From Deroplatys truncata (taxonomy: Eukaryota; Arthropoda; Insecta; Mantodea; Mantidae), in the NCBI GenBank assembly GCA_030765065.1, contig CM060977.1, positions 125,616,295 through 125,680,294 on the forward strand: a DNA stretch of 64,000 bases, written 5' to 3'. Shown here in pieces: positions 32,143 through 44,401 of the stretch. Every line of letters begins with the position of its first letter. Position 1 is the first letter of the stretch. Both the position numbers and the translations under genes were made by a program. Below the pieces are notes generated by a model. It worked only from the letters and a program-made list of their open reading frames with translations, was not told the origin of the DNA and did no database searches.

Positions 32143-33989
32143 CCGCCTTTCCTCCTTCAAATAAGGTAGTAAACGACTGAAGAGGGATAATCCCTGAAGC
32201 AGACATAACAGTGAAATAACCCCTTAAATCCCACTAAGATATTTACAATATCGAGGTTTAAAAGAAAACGGTGAGGTGAATATTGGTACTATCACATTCA
32301 TTCGAAATCAAGAAAATTGAGAATGGACTAAAATGTTATAGTTTTATGACAACAATTCCATTTTAAATATTTAATTGAAGTTTGGACCAATGCAATCGGA
32401 GAGAACGTATAATTTCAACCAATCATAATTGTCTATAGTTATTGTTTTAACATTTTGTGGTAATCGCCTGCACATAACCTTTTCCAGGAGATGGCTATGC
32501 CAATTTCCAACGAAGTAGTCGAAAAGCTTTTAATGTCAAAACGCCGTGGATAGCAAGATAATCTGTTTTAAGAGTAATCAAACCGGATCAATAAAACATG
32601 ACAGCATTCTCTAAAAGCTGCCCTTGTTGTATAAGCCTTTGCAATTTCTCTTGAAACTCTCTTAATGGGTTAGATTTCAAATTATTCACTTAGTGTATTG
32701 AAATATTAAGGCGCATATGTGGAAAAACTTGTCGACAATAGCCGTGGTCGATATCAACAGATTTAAGTAATTGCTACTAGTCGGCCACGATATGAGTGCG
32801 TGAGGTGGAAGAGGAACTAAACAGTTACAGAACAAGTGGGCGGAGCATCAGGAGGACACTCTGGTAAAGAAAGCAGCCGCAGTTCCTAGTTGCATTTACT
32901 AGCGAGGCTAAGGCCTGCAAATGTAGCACTGTTTTCGTTTTGCAACTATACAATCCCCTATCGCCTTGCCCTGACGGCCCCCTGCTCCCTAGACCTTGAT
33001 GACGTTAGGCATGTCAAAATCAGTGGCGCCCTCATATCGTGGCCGATGATACAGGCGAGGTACAGTGTACCTACTTGAGAGATGTAATCGCGGCGGACAT
33101 TTTGAACACCGCTGTTCTACGAGCTGATCGATTGTAACATTGAAACTAAAAATCTTCATTTTATCTTCTCCGACCAAAATGATACAACTTCCTTCAAATT
33201 GTTGTTTTCCTCCTACTTTCCTCAAACAATATTATTCATGCTTAGTGAAATCACTCAGGTGGTGGCGTCCGAGGTTCATATTCGTAGGGCAGGTTAAAAC
33301 CCCGTGTACCGGAATCTAACGGGATTTTTCCTGGTTTCCCTCCAAAAAGTCAGCATTGGGTACTCTATACTACGATCCAAAATTCTGCTCAAGGAAAAAA
33401 GAACACATGGTAGAGGTAGGTGACTATGCGACTTAAGAAAACTATCAACACATTACCTATAGAACAGCTATGCAAAGGTAGAAATAGACTTTCCAATTAA
33501 ATCAATAGCAGTACAATAGACACAGAAAGGCGACCATGTAACGCAGGCCATCTATCAGCAAATTACTTAAGCAGATGCTATAGCAAGGCGAGGAACGTAC
33601 CTGCAAACTTCACGAATTAAGGAGTTAAAAGGGGTGTTAAATGATTAAAAAGAAAGAAAAAGAAAAGGGAGAACTTTTTCATTAAATTATAATGGTATTT
33701 GATCCAAAATTTGCGCAAGTTGAAGCCGCAAGCCAAACTTTACGTTTTTGTGAGATAAAGCAACACACCAGAGAATGGGTGGGACAATTAGACCAAGATT
33801 TAGAAACAAAAATTAAATAAATAAAAATAAAAAAAAGTTTTTTTATAAAGCTATGGCAGCATCTATCTAAACATACGGAGGTAAAGTCTAGGCATCAACT
33901 AAAAAATAAAACAAAACAAAAACTAAATAAATTAAATAAAAAACAGGCTTCGGAAAACAAATGTTAATGCATATAAAGGAATGCACAAA
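32065..33989. other. unassigned DNA with a (GA)n array
   Basis: (GA)n lies at 32111-32140. The 32800-33130 part is GC-richer with overlapping frames of unknown nature. 33255-33335 carries a decayed tRNA/SINE-like edge (GGTTTCCCTCC). From 33600 the sequence is A-rich and leads into the LINE tail. Nothing firm. Confidence 0.35.
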
Positions 33990-34205
33990 GAAGACCATAT
34001 AAAAAGTGAAAGTATAATAGAAGAACGAGGATTTTTAATATGAATAATAGATTAAATCTTAAACAACAGTGGTAGGAGCACAAGGGAATGCCTGAAACAA
34101 GACTCATAAAGCAAATCATGAAACATCCTAAAGAAAGGATATCTGAGGGTAGACCTAGTAAACGATGGCTAAAGAAGACGGAACAGGACTTGATTGCTTA
34201 CAGTA
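33990..34205 (+). mobile_element. LINE ORF2 C-terminal tail
   Basis: Plus-strand translation gives DHIKSESIIEE, MNNRLNLKQQW, then MPETRLIKQIMKHPKERISE and GRPSKRWLKKTEQDL. This is the region after reverse transcriptase in many insect LINEs (pattern W.eHv.RMPe.RL.k.....GrR..GRP..RW..).  An in-frame stop interrupts it. The upstream reverse transcriptase core is not recognisable. Confidence 0.55.
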
Positions 34206-34920
34206 CGTGGGGTTTAAGTTGAAACATTACTATTTTGACGCTACCTGAGGTCTAGGAGTCGGGAGTGACGGTCCGAGTGTTGAAAAGCCCTGTCACAGTG
34301 ACTCTGCACGGCCTAATCTCTCAGTATCAGTTGTATTTGTTGTTGCCACTTGCACTTTTGGCAGTGAAATATGGAACATATCCTGATATCTTCGGCTGCT
34401 CTTGCTTCGCTGGCTTTCTATTGTTACAAGCGGGTATTGGTTGCTCTCTTCCAAACTTCATGTTTCAACCTAACCCAGATTTTCAATAGTAGGGTTGAAT
34501 AATAAAGATTTTGAGGTTAGGCAGTTAAGGAACAACAAAGAACACGCCCATTTTAGTAGCTCTGAGACACAAATATAAAAGCCGTTCGGAAGTTTGGCGT
34601 CGAACGCGCCTAGAACGCCGAGCAGGGTGTTAATGCTGGAGAACGAGGAGGAAACAATGGCGGGGAGCTTCTTCCCATCTCATTAGTAGCACTACACTAC
34701 TACATGACATACGAGGGGGCTAACCGCTCCACTCAAAACCTGCCCCTTGTTTTAGAGATTCCTCCACCCTACCAATGAAAACACTACTCAAACGTACTTC
34801 TCGCCTCATTGCTGTTTGTAAGTGCACAGTTCCAGCACATGCGGCAGAAGCATTCAAACATGTTGGCGTTGATATGAACTACATTAATAATTAATTAGCG
34901 TGCTTTATAGTTGTAAAAAG
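34206..34920. other. unassigned intergenic DNA
   Basis: The plus frame at 34265-34489 is hydrophobic (LYLLLPLALLAVKYG) but has no family resemblance. No elements recognised. Confidence 0.35.
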
Positions 34921-35784
34921 TCTGATGTGTTACATACACTCACATGACTTTCTCTACTCTTGTACAAACTATTTTTACAAACCTTTATTCTCCATATACT
35001 TCACGTTAATCGAGATATCGAGATATTAATCTAATTGCTAATTTTCTTGTAGATGCAAGGGGAATTGGTAGGCTTTAACCGATAGTCAAATATTTTAAGA
35101 GCTGGTTGCTATGTGGAGTATTCCATTCTCTTTGCATTACCAGGACAAAAAAAAATGAATAGCGAATTCCCATTTGAGAAAAAGTATAAGTATTGGAAAA
35201 TTTAAGGGAATGACAAGCAATATCTCGAAAATGGTTCACTTAACAACAAAAATGTATATGACATAAATTGTGTATTTTAACGCGATCTACATTTTTGTGC
35301 AGTAAAATTTTGTCTATCTCTTATGGTTCACCAGTTATGCAAAAGTCGTTCACAATGAAGAATACTTTTGGAGACATTCCCAGAAAATTCGAGATATAAA
35401 ATTCATTTGCCATAAAAATGTCTTAAACTTATGGTATTTTATTCGAAATCGTTAGAGCCATTTTTGAGAAAATTAAAATTTTCGAAAAATGTTCCATGTA
35501 AAGGGTAATCTGGGGTGGGGGATTTTCTTGAAAACCTTCGTGTCGTATCTCTGTAAGATACTGAACCTAAATACAAAGTTTGGTGTTTATCCGACTGCTC
35601 GTTTCTGAGTTATGCTGTTCACACACACACGCACACACAGACACACACACGGACATGTTTCCAAAAATGCTTTATACGCATTCAGTGCACCTCAAAACAT
35701 GTATTTCCTGTAAAATCTCGGTATAGAATTTTTGGGTGGAATGCAATACTTCCCCTACTTAATATACGTAGTAGAGAAAGTAAA
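34921..35784 (+). mobile_element. family A element, copy A11
   Basis: Starts TCTGATGTGTTACATACACT after GTAAAAAG. The CA array is at about 35622-35650, and it ends TACGTAGTAGAGAAAGTAAA. The left flank GTAAAAA and the terminal GTAAAAA look alike, but this may only reflect the A-run. Confidence 0.7.
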
Positions 35785-35988
35785 AATGTTTAGTCAATAT
35801 TAAATATCTATCTAAACACCATTTATCAAGATCACATCCATATTTGAACGGTGGAAACTTGTATGAATGCATGCATGTAATTTTTGGCTGCGTTCATTGC
35901 TGTTGGAACACCCAATAACCTCGTTTAGTCTGACTGTACGCATGAAACAACTCATGAAAAATTACACTACGCAGTTGACATTTTACAC

Positions 35989-36698
35989 TTACGGGGAACA
36001 CTGAAGTGATGTTAGCTATTTTGATAAAAAAATAGATTTTTGGGTTTTTGGTCCAAAAAATGCATCATACTTTAGACTACATATCAGCGAAATTTTAATA
36101 CCCTAGGGCCGATGTAACACGTGTTTAGATGACATTTTTATAGCGCTGCGCCATTTAAATTAAACTCTGTCCTGGTAAATGATGCGTCATTTTCTCAAGT
36201 TCAGATTTTTGTTATTTTCCTGTATTTATAACCTATCATCTCCCATAAAAGTGTAGCTAGACATCTGCAAATCTTCCGCAATGCACTTTAAAATATGGAT
36301 AATAAAATGTCCGATTGGAATTTTGATATCTGTCATATTTTATATTTTAAAAAATAATTTTCATAATCGATGTGCTGTTTTTATAACTTTTTCACATTTT
36401 ACGCTACAAAATATCATATTAAAGTAAAACTATCCACTTTATAAAAATTTACATACCACAATTTGTTACAAAGGTATTAAGGAGAGTGACTGTAAAAATG
36501 ATACTTCTAGTACAATATCTATAGGAAGAGATAAATTTTGATTACAGTTAATAAATTAATATATCAAGAATGCAATTGTATTTAGACACACAATTTTGTA
36601 CAGAGACTTCTTTAATTGCCAGTAATACTTGTGCAAAAATTAAATCTATAATTCTAATACTTTAGAAAACAATTTTTATCACTTTGGTGTCCCCTTAA
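35989..36698. mobile_element. second TTAA-type MITE (710 bp)
   Basis: The left end reads TTACGGGGAACACTGAAGTGAT (35989 on). The right end, inverted, reads TTAAGGGGACACCAAAGTGAT. These are terminal inverted repeats of about 21 bp with a few differences. The right end abuts TTAA at 36695-36698, the left has TTAC. The interior is AT-rich, without a transposase, and unlike the 3.6-kb MITE. A piggyBac-like origin is likely from the target site only. Confidence 0.5.
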
Positions 36699-36847
36699 GG
36701 TTGAATATTTGTCTACTCATTTCAAATTTGGTTACAGCGAAGTGCTGCACGTATGAGCTGAGATTTTATATACGAATCTGAACAAAATTCGTTGACACCT
36801 TTAAAATTTGATTGAAATATGTGAAGGATTAAGGGTATTTTAAGTTG

Positions 36848-37065
36848 TCCTCTGGTAGTCTCTGGTTCCCGAGATGGATCGCGGATTCAAACCCGGTGGA
36901 GGCGAAGAATTTTTTTCGGGCGTAAAATTCCTTAACATGGGTTCCTTCCGAAGGGAAGTAAAGCCGATGTAATGTTTGTTGTAGCGTAAAAGAATCTCAT
37001 ACCTTGAAGAGAAGCTCCCAGAGGAAAATTGTCGGCCATTTCATTCCCGCAGCGTCCAATGTCTC
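36848..37065 (+). mobile_element. SINE family C (copy 5), decayed
   Basis: GTCTCTGGTTCCCGAGATGG, B box GCGGATTCAAACCCGGTGG, AATTTTTTTCGGGCGTAAAA and CCGAAGGGAAGTAAAGCCG follow in family C order. The 5' A box part is missing and the 3' body is strongly diverged. Confidence 0.65.
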
Positions 37066-37399
37066 TACCATGGCGCTATCTGGTGGGACAATCACCTGTC
37101 ACCATACGCGCCTAGTGGGGGAATCAGTGACTGCAGAACTTCACCTGATAACAGAAACAACCGCTAGGGTGTTCCTAACTACTAAGGGTGCCTTATATGG
37201 CGAGCCTCGAAAAACTTACGACAATTGGGCGAAACACAATACATACAGGATAGACGTTGTATATATAGAAGTTTAAAGGACGTTTGTTTACGCATTTCAA
37301 GTTTAGCAGAAATACAACGTTATGGATAGCTGACGTGCGGAGCCTCCTATAACTTAGCGATTTCTCGGATTATTTCCTAAAGTACTCAGTAAAATTAAT

Positions 37400-37498
37400 T
37401 TTAGAATGTGAAGATGTATTTTATTAGCTCCAGGTATGGACGACAATTTGAAGAAGATGGTTTGTTACGTTATTTGCACCACGCTTTGGGCGTCAATT
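37400..37498 (-). mobile_element. LTR leader with PBS-like boxes
   Basis: On the minus strand, straight after the LTR end, there is AATTGACGCCCAAAGCGTGG, and about 60 bp on AATTGTCGTCCATACCTGG. These match the repeated leader boxes next to LTR copy 1. A retained leader shows this LTR is a 5' LTR remnant rather than a simple solo LTR. Confidence 0.45.
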
Positions 37499-38383
37499 TG
37501 AAGAAGTTTATATTGTTGTATTATATTTCAACTGTTGGGGAACCGAACTTGAAATTCGTTGCAACCACACGTATAGTAACCGCTTTCCGGTAGCCTTCGC
37601 CCTAAGTTTAAAAATATTAACTTTGTAATTTAAACTGTTTCTTTAAATATTATATATTTATGTTTGCCTCGGCTGCGTCAGTATTATTGTTAGAGACATG
37701 AATGTCTTGGCAGGGTTGTGGTGCAACAAGAATGTAGGCTTACACAGATTATAATTTTACTTCACTTCTTTTATTAATGCTTGACACGATTTAAATAACA
37801 CTTCACTGATATAAAGAGCTGTGAGATTCTTTTTATTAATTAATTACACTTTTTAACAAGTAAACTTACTTTTCGTCTCACACGAATACATATTATATTT
37901 CTTGAGGACACCTTTTGCGTCTGGTTAGTAACGCTGTCTGCAGGCAACTGAAATCTAAATTTGTAAAATTTTCTCTTTTTCAGTTTCTGATTGGATAATC
38001 CTACTCAAATAGAATACCTTCATTTAACTAAAGCCTTTTCTGGTTGTTGATTGGCTATTTATAAACTGTCACTAACATTATATTATTGTTGCTCCAATAA
38101 TGACCAGTAGCATTATTAAAAATTCTTACTCATTATTGCCTCAAGGTTACCTCATTGTTAGCAACTTTTAACCTATTATTCTCACAGCTCCTACATTATT
38201 AAATTACGTAATGCATTCACATAACATTATTGAACATGTTTAAAATAATATAAGCATATGCAATGACTGTTACATACACTTCAAAAATTATTACATACAC
38301 ATATTGCTTCAAGGCGCGCTGTTATTGAATTATGTATTATATAATTTGACTGAAATCATTTAAGTGTTAAAAATACTGCCTCA
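37499..38383 (-). mobile_element. LTR of family L, copy 2
   Basis: Minus strand from TGAGGCAGTATTTTTAACAC (38383) to CTTCTTCA (37499). It includes the CCAAT box near 38050, AATAAA signals and the CGCAGCCGAGGC block near 37672. Its start lies inside a tandem duplication (38315-38514). Broken fossil, no interior proteins seen. Confidence 0.7.
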
Positions 38384-38514
38384 AATGCTACAGCAATAAT
38401 TCTAATAAAACACAGCGCTGTTATTGAATTATGTATTATATAATTTGACTGAAATCATTTAAGTGTTAAAAATACTGCCTCAAATGCTACAGCAATAATT
38501 CTAATAAAACACAG
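38315..38514. repeat. exact 100-bp tandem duplication
   Basis: Units 38315-38414 and 38415-38514 read the same base for base, both starting GCGCTGTTATTGAATTATGT and ending AATTCTAATAAAACACA. The unit covers the LTR edge plus about 31 bp of flank, so it formed after LTR insertion. Perfect identity suggests a recent event or an assembly artefact. Confidence 0.85.
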
Positions 38515-38893
38515 CGCACTTAACGTTATGCCTGCACACACGATATTTGGTTATCCTTCTAGCAAGGGCATATTTTAAGGTTGCCATTTGATCGCCAACA
38601 AATTATTTTTAGCGAAGTTGTTCACATACACAGCCTAATGCCTTCTGTTTTCCAGATGCTTCAATTGTCATTTTCTTGTAATGGTTAATGGTATACATAT
38701 GAGAAAAATATATTGCAGGTGATCTTTAAGGTAAGTTAACTTCTTATTGGAGTAGTGTGGGATTGCAGTACTGCTTTGGTGAACATTTATGATGTCCTGA
38801 AGGTGAAAGTTCTGCTGTAAACTAATATGTGTCCTTCCGAAATAGCATGTTTTAAATATGCTACAGTCACTTCAGTGGAAGCAGAAGGTCCTT

Positions 38894-40640
38894 TTTACTT
38901 TCTCCACCGCATACTTAAGTAGAGAAGGTATTGCATTCCACCCAAAAATTCGATAGCGAGATTTCACCAGGAAATACACGTTTTTGAATTCCAAAAAGGA
39001 TGTTTAGAAAAAGGTCCGTGTGCATGTGTGTCTGTGAACAACTCAAAAACATAAAGTCGGATCAACACCAAACTTGAAGAAGGTCGTATTGAAGGAGTTG
39101 TATTATATTTCAACTGTTGAGGAACCGAACTTGAAGTAGTTGCAACCGCAAGTATAGTACCCGCTTTCCGGTAGCCTTCGCCCTAAGTTTAAAAATATTA
39201 TTAGCTTTGTAATTTTGACTGTTTCTTTAAATATTATGTATTTATGTTTCCTCGGCTGCGTCAGTATTTATTTTAGAGACATGGATGTTTTGGCAGGGTT
39301 GTGGTGCGACTTAAGAATGTAGGCTTACACAGATTACAATTTTACTTCACTCCTTTTTGTTAATGCTTGACACGATTTAAATAACACTTCACTGATATAG
39401 AGCTGTGAGATTTTTTATTAATTACTTGTACTTTTTAACACGTAAACTTATTTTTCGTCTCACACGAATACGTATGAAATCTCTCAAGGACGCATCTCGC
39501 ATCCGGTTACAAACACTGTCTGCAGGCAATTGAATTGATTTCAACCGCCTAAACTTGTAAATTTCTGTATTTCAAGTCTCTGATTGGCTATTCCTAATCC
39601 AATAGAATACCTTCATTTAACTAAAGCTTTTTCTGGTTGTTGATTGGCTATTTTTATAAACTGTCACTAAAATTACATTATTGCTTCCAAGAATCACAAG
39701 TAGTATTGTTAAACTTTCAAATTCATTATTGCCTCAAGGTTACCTCATTGTTGGCAACTTTTAACTATTATTCTCACAGCTCCTATATTATTAAATTACG
39801 TAATATATGCACATAGCATTATTGAACATGTATATAATAATATAAACATTTACAATGACTGTTACATACATTTACAAATTATTACATACACATATTGCTT
39901 CAAGGTGGGATGTTATTGAATTTACATATTATATAATTAGATTGAAATTATTTAAGTGTTAAAAATATTGCCTCAAACTTGGTATTTAAGTTCAGTACCT
40001 TCCAAAGATGCGCCACGAAGATTTTCAATATCCCCTACCCCGAACTACTCTTTACATAAACATTTTTCGAATTTTTTTATTTTCTAAAAAATAACTAATG
40101 ATTTTGATTTGAGTGCCATATATTAAAACTATTTACATGACATATAAGATGTATATCTTGAATAACCTCTGAAGTCATCTTAATTCCGAAAGAATTTTGT
40201 ATAATCTTGTATAACTGGTAAACGTTAAGTGATAGACAAAAACGTACTTCACAAAAAAAATGTAGATCTCTTTAAAGCACAATATTCATTTCAAATACCT
40301 AACTTTTTTGTGGCATCGGCTATTTCCGAGATATCCGTTATTAATGGTTCGAATTGTTCAATACTTAGCTATTACTTTAAAGTCCTATCAACATTCAGTT
40401 GTTTCTCGCATTCCATTGAAATACCATGGAATTTTAAGGCCAGTGTAGAGCGTCCAGTTCTTAAACATTTGACTATCGCCGTTCCCTTTGTATCTATAAC
40501 GAAATCTGTAGCTATTTCTGAAAAATTTATTTGGGTTAAAATGAAATAGATTAAAAATAAGCTTTAGTAAAACTAGTTTGTATACCCACTAATAAACGAT
40601 ACAGGGTAGAGAAAGTCATGTGAATGTATCACATGCGACT
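38894..40640 (-). mobile_element. family A element, copy A12, split by a solo LTR
   Basis: The minus-strand copy begins at 40640 with TCGCATGTGATACATTCACA and ends at 38894 with TTAAGTAGAGAAAGTAAAAA-type sequence (one block altered). It belongs to the A4/A15 subfamily. LTR copy 3 sits at 39075-39975, inside the AACT of the CCAAACTTGG stretch that other A copies keep intact (for example 10986). Confidence 0.75.
39071..39979 (-). mobile_element. solo LTR of family L (copy 3) with 4-bp target duplication
   Basis: The LTR (39075-39975, 901 bp) runs on the minus strand from TGAGGCAATATTTTTAAC to CTTCTTCA. It is flanked by AACT at 39071-39074 and AACT at 39976-39979. TG...CA ends and a 4-bp duplication are typical of Ty3/gypsy-like elements. 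A solo LTR is the usual product of recombination between the two LTRs. Older than nothing it interrupts: it is younger than family A copy A12. Confidence 0.85.
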
Positions 40641-40934
40641 TTTCGAGTATGAAAAAGGTTCTGACAGGTGGCTGACTATGACATTTGACACCTTGAGAAA
40701 ACATATTGTTGCTTGTTATCAAGAAAGGTAGGAGTAAGTACTTTATGTGATAAATAAATTATCTTAGATAGCTATTTCCATTAATAAAGTGTGGGATTAT
40801 CTCTGTTTTCACTTTTAATAAATGCCTATTTTAATTATATTATTGCATGTTTTCGGATTTTAATGCCTGTTTGCCTGAAATTCCGGTGTACCTAAGGTAG
40901 AGAACTTTTCTCCAAAGTCCAAGCAATTTTATAC

Positions 40935-41398
40935 ATGAATTATATTCTATCGCTTAACGTTTACCAGTTATACAAGATTATATAAAACTTTTTCCGAATG
41001 AATAGGACTCCCTAGTCTATTCCCAGAAAACTCAATATAAATATTTTATTTGTTATGTAAATATCTTTCATATATATTTTAATCATATATGAAAATAAAT
41101 TTTTTTTAGAAAAATGTTCCACGTACAAGGTAGATGGGGAGGGCTATTTTCTTGAAAACCTTCGTGTCGCATCCTTGGAAGATACTAAACTCAAATATCA
41201 AGTTTGGTATTTATTCGGCTTTTCATTTTTGAGTAATGCTGTTTACAGACACACAGGCACACAAAGGGCATGTTTCCAAAAATGCTTTGTTTGGATTCAG
41301 GGCACCTCAAAACATGTATTTCCGGTGAAAGCTCGGTATCGAATTTTTGGGTGGAATGCAATACCTCCCCTATTTACTATACGTAGTAGACAAGGTAA
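40935..41398 (+). mobile_element. family A 3' part (A13)
   Basis: Aligned from the CGCTTAACGTTTACCAGTTA block to TACGTAGTAGACAAGGTAAA. It has a very short CA array (41247-41267). The 5' third is absent. It follows A12 closely in opposite orientation. Confidence 0.65.
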
Positions 41399-41938
41399 AA
41401 AGTTTATAACCTGATTTCTTCTTATAAGCAATATATCTATATTTGATACCTACCGTTATAAAGTCGTGCCCAGTAATGGGAATGAGGATAAACTTGAGAT
41501 TTGCTCTTCCATATCCATAATGTTTTCATTTATACAGAGAAGCCAGTTCTCAAAATAAATGTGGCGTCATTCCATTTATTACTTTGCTCTGCTTTGACAT
41601 GACTCGCGAGACAAAAGAACTACAGAAAGCGAGATGGTTACCATGGCAATTACAGAAAGCTTCCTACGCCCTTCTTAGGATTCACACTAATTTTAGAGCC
41701 AGCCTCCCTTACCAAGGACGTTCCCATTTAACCAATTAGCTTGCGTCAAAATGTTGCTGTGAACGAAATGTTGTCTTCCCTATGCTGCAGCTGCTGGAGA
41801 GAAAATATATGAAAATGACAGAAACGTCAGAAACAACGAAGTAATTAGAAAAGAAGTTTCTTTAAAATCCCTAAACATGTTACATTGTTAAACTTTGGAT
41901 AACCAAACAAATGCTTTTCACAATACGCAAGCTTTCAT
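41399..41938. other. unassigned intergenic DNA
   Basis: Nothing recognised between A13 and the next LTR. Confidence 0.4.
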
Positions 41939-42865
41939 TGAGGCAGTATTTTTAACACTTAAATAATTTCAGTATAATTATATAATATGTAAATTCAATA
42001 ACAGTCCGCCTTGAAGAAATATGTGTATGTAATAATGTGTAAAATGTATGTAAGTCATTGTATATGTTTATATTATTGTATACTATTATATCCATGTGTA
42101 ATAATGTTATGTGAATATATAACGTAATTTAATAATGTAGGAGCTGTAAGAATAATAAGTTAAAAGTGGCTAACAATGAGGTAACCTTGAGTCAATAATG
42201 AGTAAGAAAGTTTAACAGTACTACTTGTGATTCTTTGAGTAACAATAATGTAATTTTAGCGACAGTTTATAAAATAGCCAATCAAAAACCAGAAAAAAGC
42301 TTTAGTTAAATGAAAGTATTCTATTAGAGTACGATTAGCCAACCAGAAACGTGAAATACAGAAATTTACAAGTTTAGACGGTTGGAATCAATTCAGTTGC
42401 CTGCACACAGAGTTATTAAACCACGCAAAAAGTGTCCTCAAGAAATATAATATGTATTCGTGTGAGACGAAATGTAAGTTACATGTTAAAAAGTATAATT
42501 AATTAATAAAAAAATCTCACAGCTCTCTATATCAGTGAAGTGTTATTTAAATCGTGTCAAGTATTAATAAAACGATTGAAGTAAAATTATAATGTGTAAG
42601 CCTACATTCTTGTCGCATTACAACCCTGCTAAGAGAAACGTGTCTCTAACAAATGCTGATGCAGCCGAGGCAGACATAAATATAATATTTAAAGAAACAG
42701 TTTAATTACAAAGTTAATAGCTTTTAAACTTGGGGCAAAGGCCACCTGAAAGTACATTTGGGGCGAAGGCTACAGGAAATTGTTTACTATACGTGCGGTT
42801 GCAACTACAAGTTCGGCTCCCCAAGAATTGAAATATAATACACTCCTACAACAAAACATACTTCA
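41939..42865 (+). mobile_element. LTR of family L, copy 4
   Basis: From TGAGGCAGTATTTTTAACAC to CATACTTCA (927 bp). It includes CCAAT boxes near 42278 and 42337, the GCAGCCGAGGC block near 42661 and GGGGCGAAGGCTACAGGAAA. It is followed at 42866 by ATTGGCTCCCAAACGTGGGG, the clearest primer-binding-site-like box in the window. The lack of a recognisable interior after about 42960 suggests truncation. Uninterrupted equivalent of the site split by A1 in copy 1. Confidence 0.7.
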
Positions 42866-42890
42866 TATTGGCTCCCAAACGTGGGGCTTA
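42866..42890 (+). other. PBS-like box after LTR copy 4
   Basis: ATTGGCTCCCAAACGTGGGG follows the LTR's CTTCA end directly. Position and shape match a retrotransposon tRNA primer-binding site. The priming tRNA is not identified. Confidence 0.4.
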
Positions 42891-42999
42891 TAATACAACT
42901 CCTCCAAAAAATTATCCTTTCTCATCATGTACGAGCGAAAGATCCTGTAAGTCGTTCTTAAGTGGAAGATGGTTGCCGCATTTGCAACCGAAATAAACA

Positions 43000-43490
43000 A
43001 TGGAGTTAGGACCGGTTTCACAGTTTGGGCTTAAGCGAAAGCTTTAGTAAGCTAAGGACACCGCTTAACTAAGGCTTAAGCTTTGATTTAAGCTTTAGGA
43101 GTTTCACAGTAGAGCAAACAGGTTTAGCTTTACTGAGATGAACAATTCCAGGGAACAGTAAAGATGGTAAAGCTTGCGCATCGAGTGAATTCTCATCGTT
43201 TGTTCCTAAAGTAAGCTTTTGTAGGTTATCCAGCAACATAAAGTTTAAATGGCTGAAATCGTCAGAGTCGAAACGTAGAACTTTACTTCTCACTTCCTGA
43301 TTTTTGTACCGTCTTCTCAAGTGAACTGTTTCCAATTAAAAAGCTGTGATTTATGTTTTGAATACTCGATGTTCAAAGTTGTTTGTTATATACTGAGATT
43401 CTAAAGTGCACTACTTGCAGTAAACAATCTGTGATCAACCCATATTAATAAAGGAGTGAAGTAAAGTAAAAAAAAATTAAGAAGATTTTA
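43000..43490. other. CTTAAGC-rich repeat and unassigned DNA
   Basis: 43010-43125 has GGTTTCACAG and AGTTTCACAG borders around repeated GCTTAAG and AAGCTTTA words, partly self-complementary. A similar cluster lies at 46735-46790. It may be a MITE remnant. The rest is unassigned. Confidence 0.3.
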
Positions 43491-43491
43491 G

Positions 43492-44400
43492 AAGAAGTGT
43501 ATTATAGTTCAACTGTTGGGGAGCCGAACTTGTAGTAGTTGCAACCGCGCGTATAGTAAACAGTTTCCGGTAGCCTTCGCCCCAAATGTACTTTCAGGTG
43601 GCCTTTGCCCCAAGTTTAAAAAAAAATATGAAGTTTGTAATTTTACTGTTTCTTTAAATATTATATTTTTTGTTTGCCTCGGCTGCGTCAGTATTTTTGT
43701 TAGAGACACGTTTCTCTTGGCAGGGTTATGGTGCGACAAGAATGTAGGCTTACACAGATTATAATTTTACTTCACTCCTTTTATTAATACTTGATACCAT
43801 TAAAATAACACTTCACTGATATAGAGAGCTGTAAGATTCTTTTTATTAATCAATTACACTTTTTAACACGTAAACTATTTTTCGTTTCACATGAATACGT
43901 ATTAAATCTCTCGAGGACACTTTTTGCGTCTGGTTACAATCACTGTCTGCAGGCAACTGACTTCTAAATTTGTAAATTTTGCTATATTTCAGTTTCTGAT
44001 TGGCTATTCCTAATCCAATAGAATACCTTCATTTAACTAAATCTATTTTTGGTTGTTGATTGGCTATTTTTATAAACTGTCACTAAAATTACGTGATTGC
44101 TTCCAAGAATCACAAGTAATATTTAAACTCTCAAACTCATTATTGCCTCAAGGTTACCTCATTGTTATCTCATTGTTAGCAACTTTTGACCTATTTCTCA
44201 CAGCTCCTACATTATTAAATTACGTAATGCATTCACATAACATTATTGAACATGTTTACAATAATACAAACATATGCAATGACTGTTACATACATTTTAC
44301 AAATTACTACATACACATATTGCTTCAAGGCGGGCTGTTATTGAATCTACATATTATATAATTAGACTGAAATCATTTAAGTGTTACAAACACTGCCTCA
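43492..44400 (-). mobile_element. LTR of family L, copy 5
   Basis: Minus strand from TGAGGCAGTGTTTGTAACAC (44400) to CTTCTTC (43492). It retains the CCAAT boxes, polyadenylation signal region and GCAGCCGAGGC block. It lies in inverted orientation to copy 4, about 630 bp away. No target duplication found. Confidence 0.7.
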
Positions 44401-44401
44401 A

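Noticed and set aside
34265-34489. Hydrophobic frame as a membrane protein
   Set aside because: Isolated 74 residues without family, promoter or splice sites; AT/GT-rich DNA readily gives such frames.
38315-38514. CRISPR-like or satellite array
   Set aside because: Only two units, directly adjacent and spanning an LTR edge; there are no spacers and this is eukaryotic DNA.
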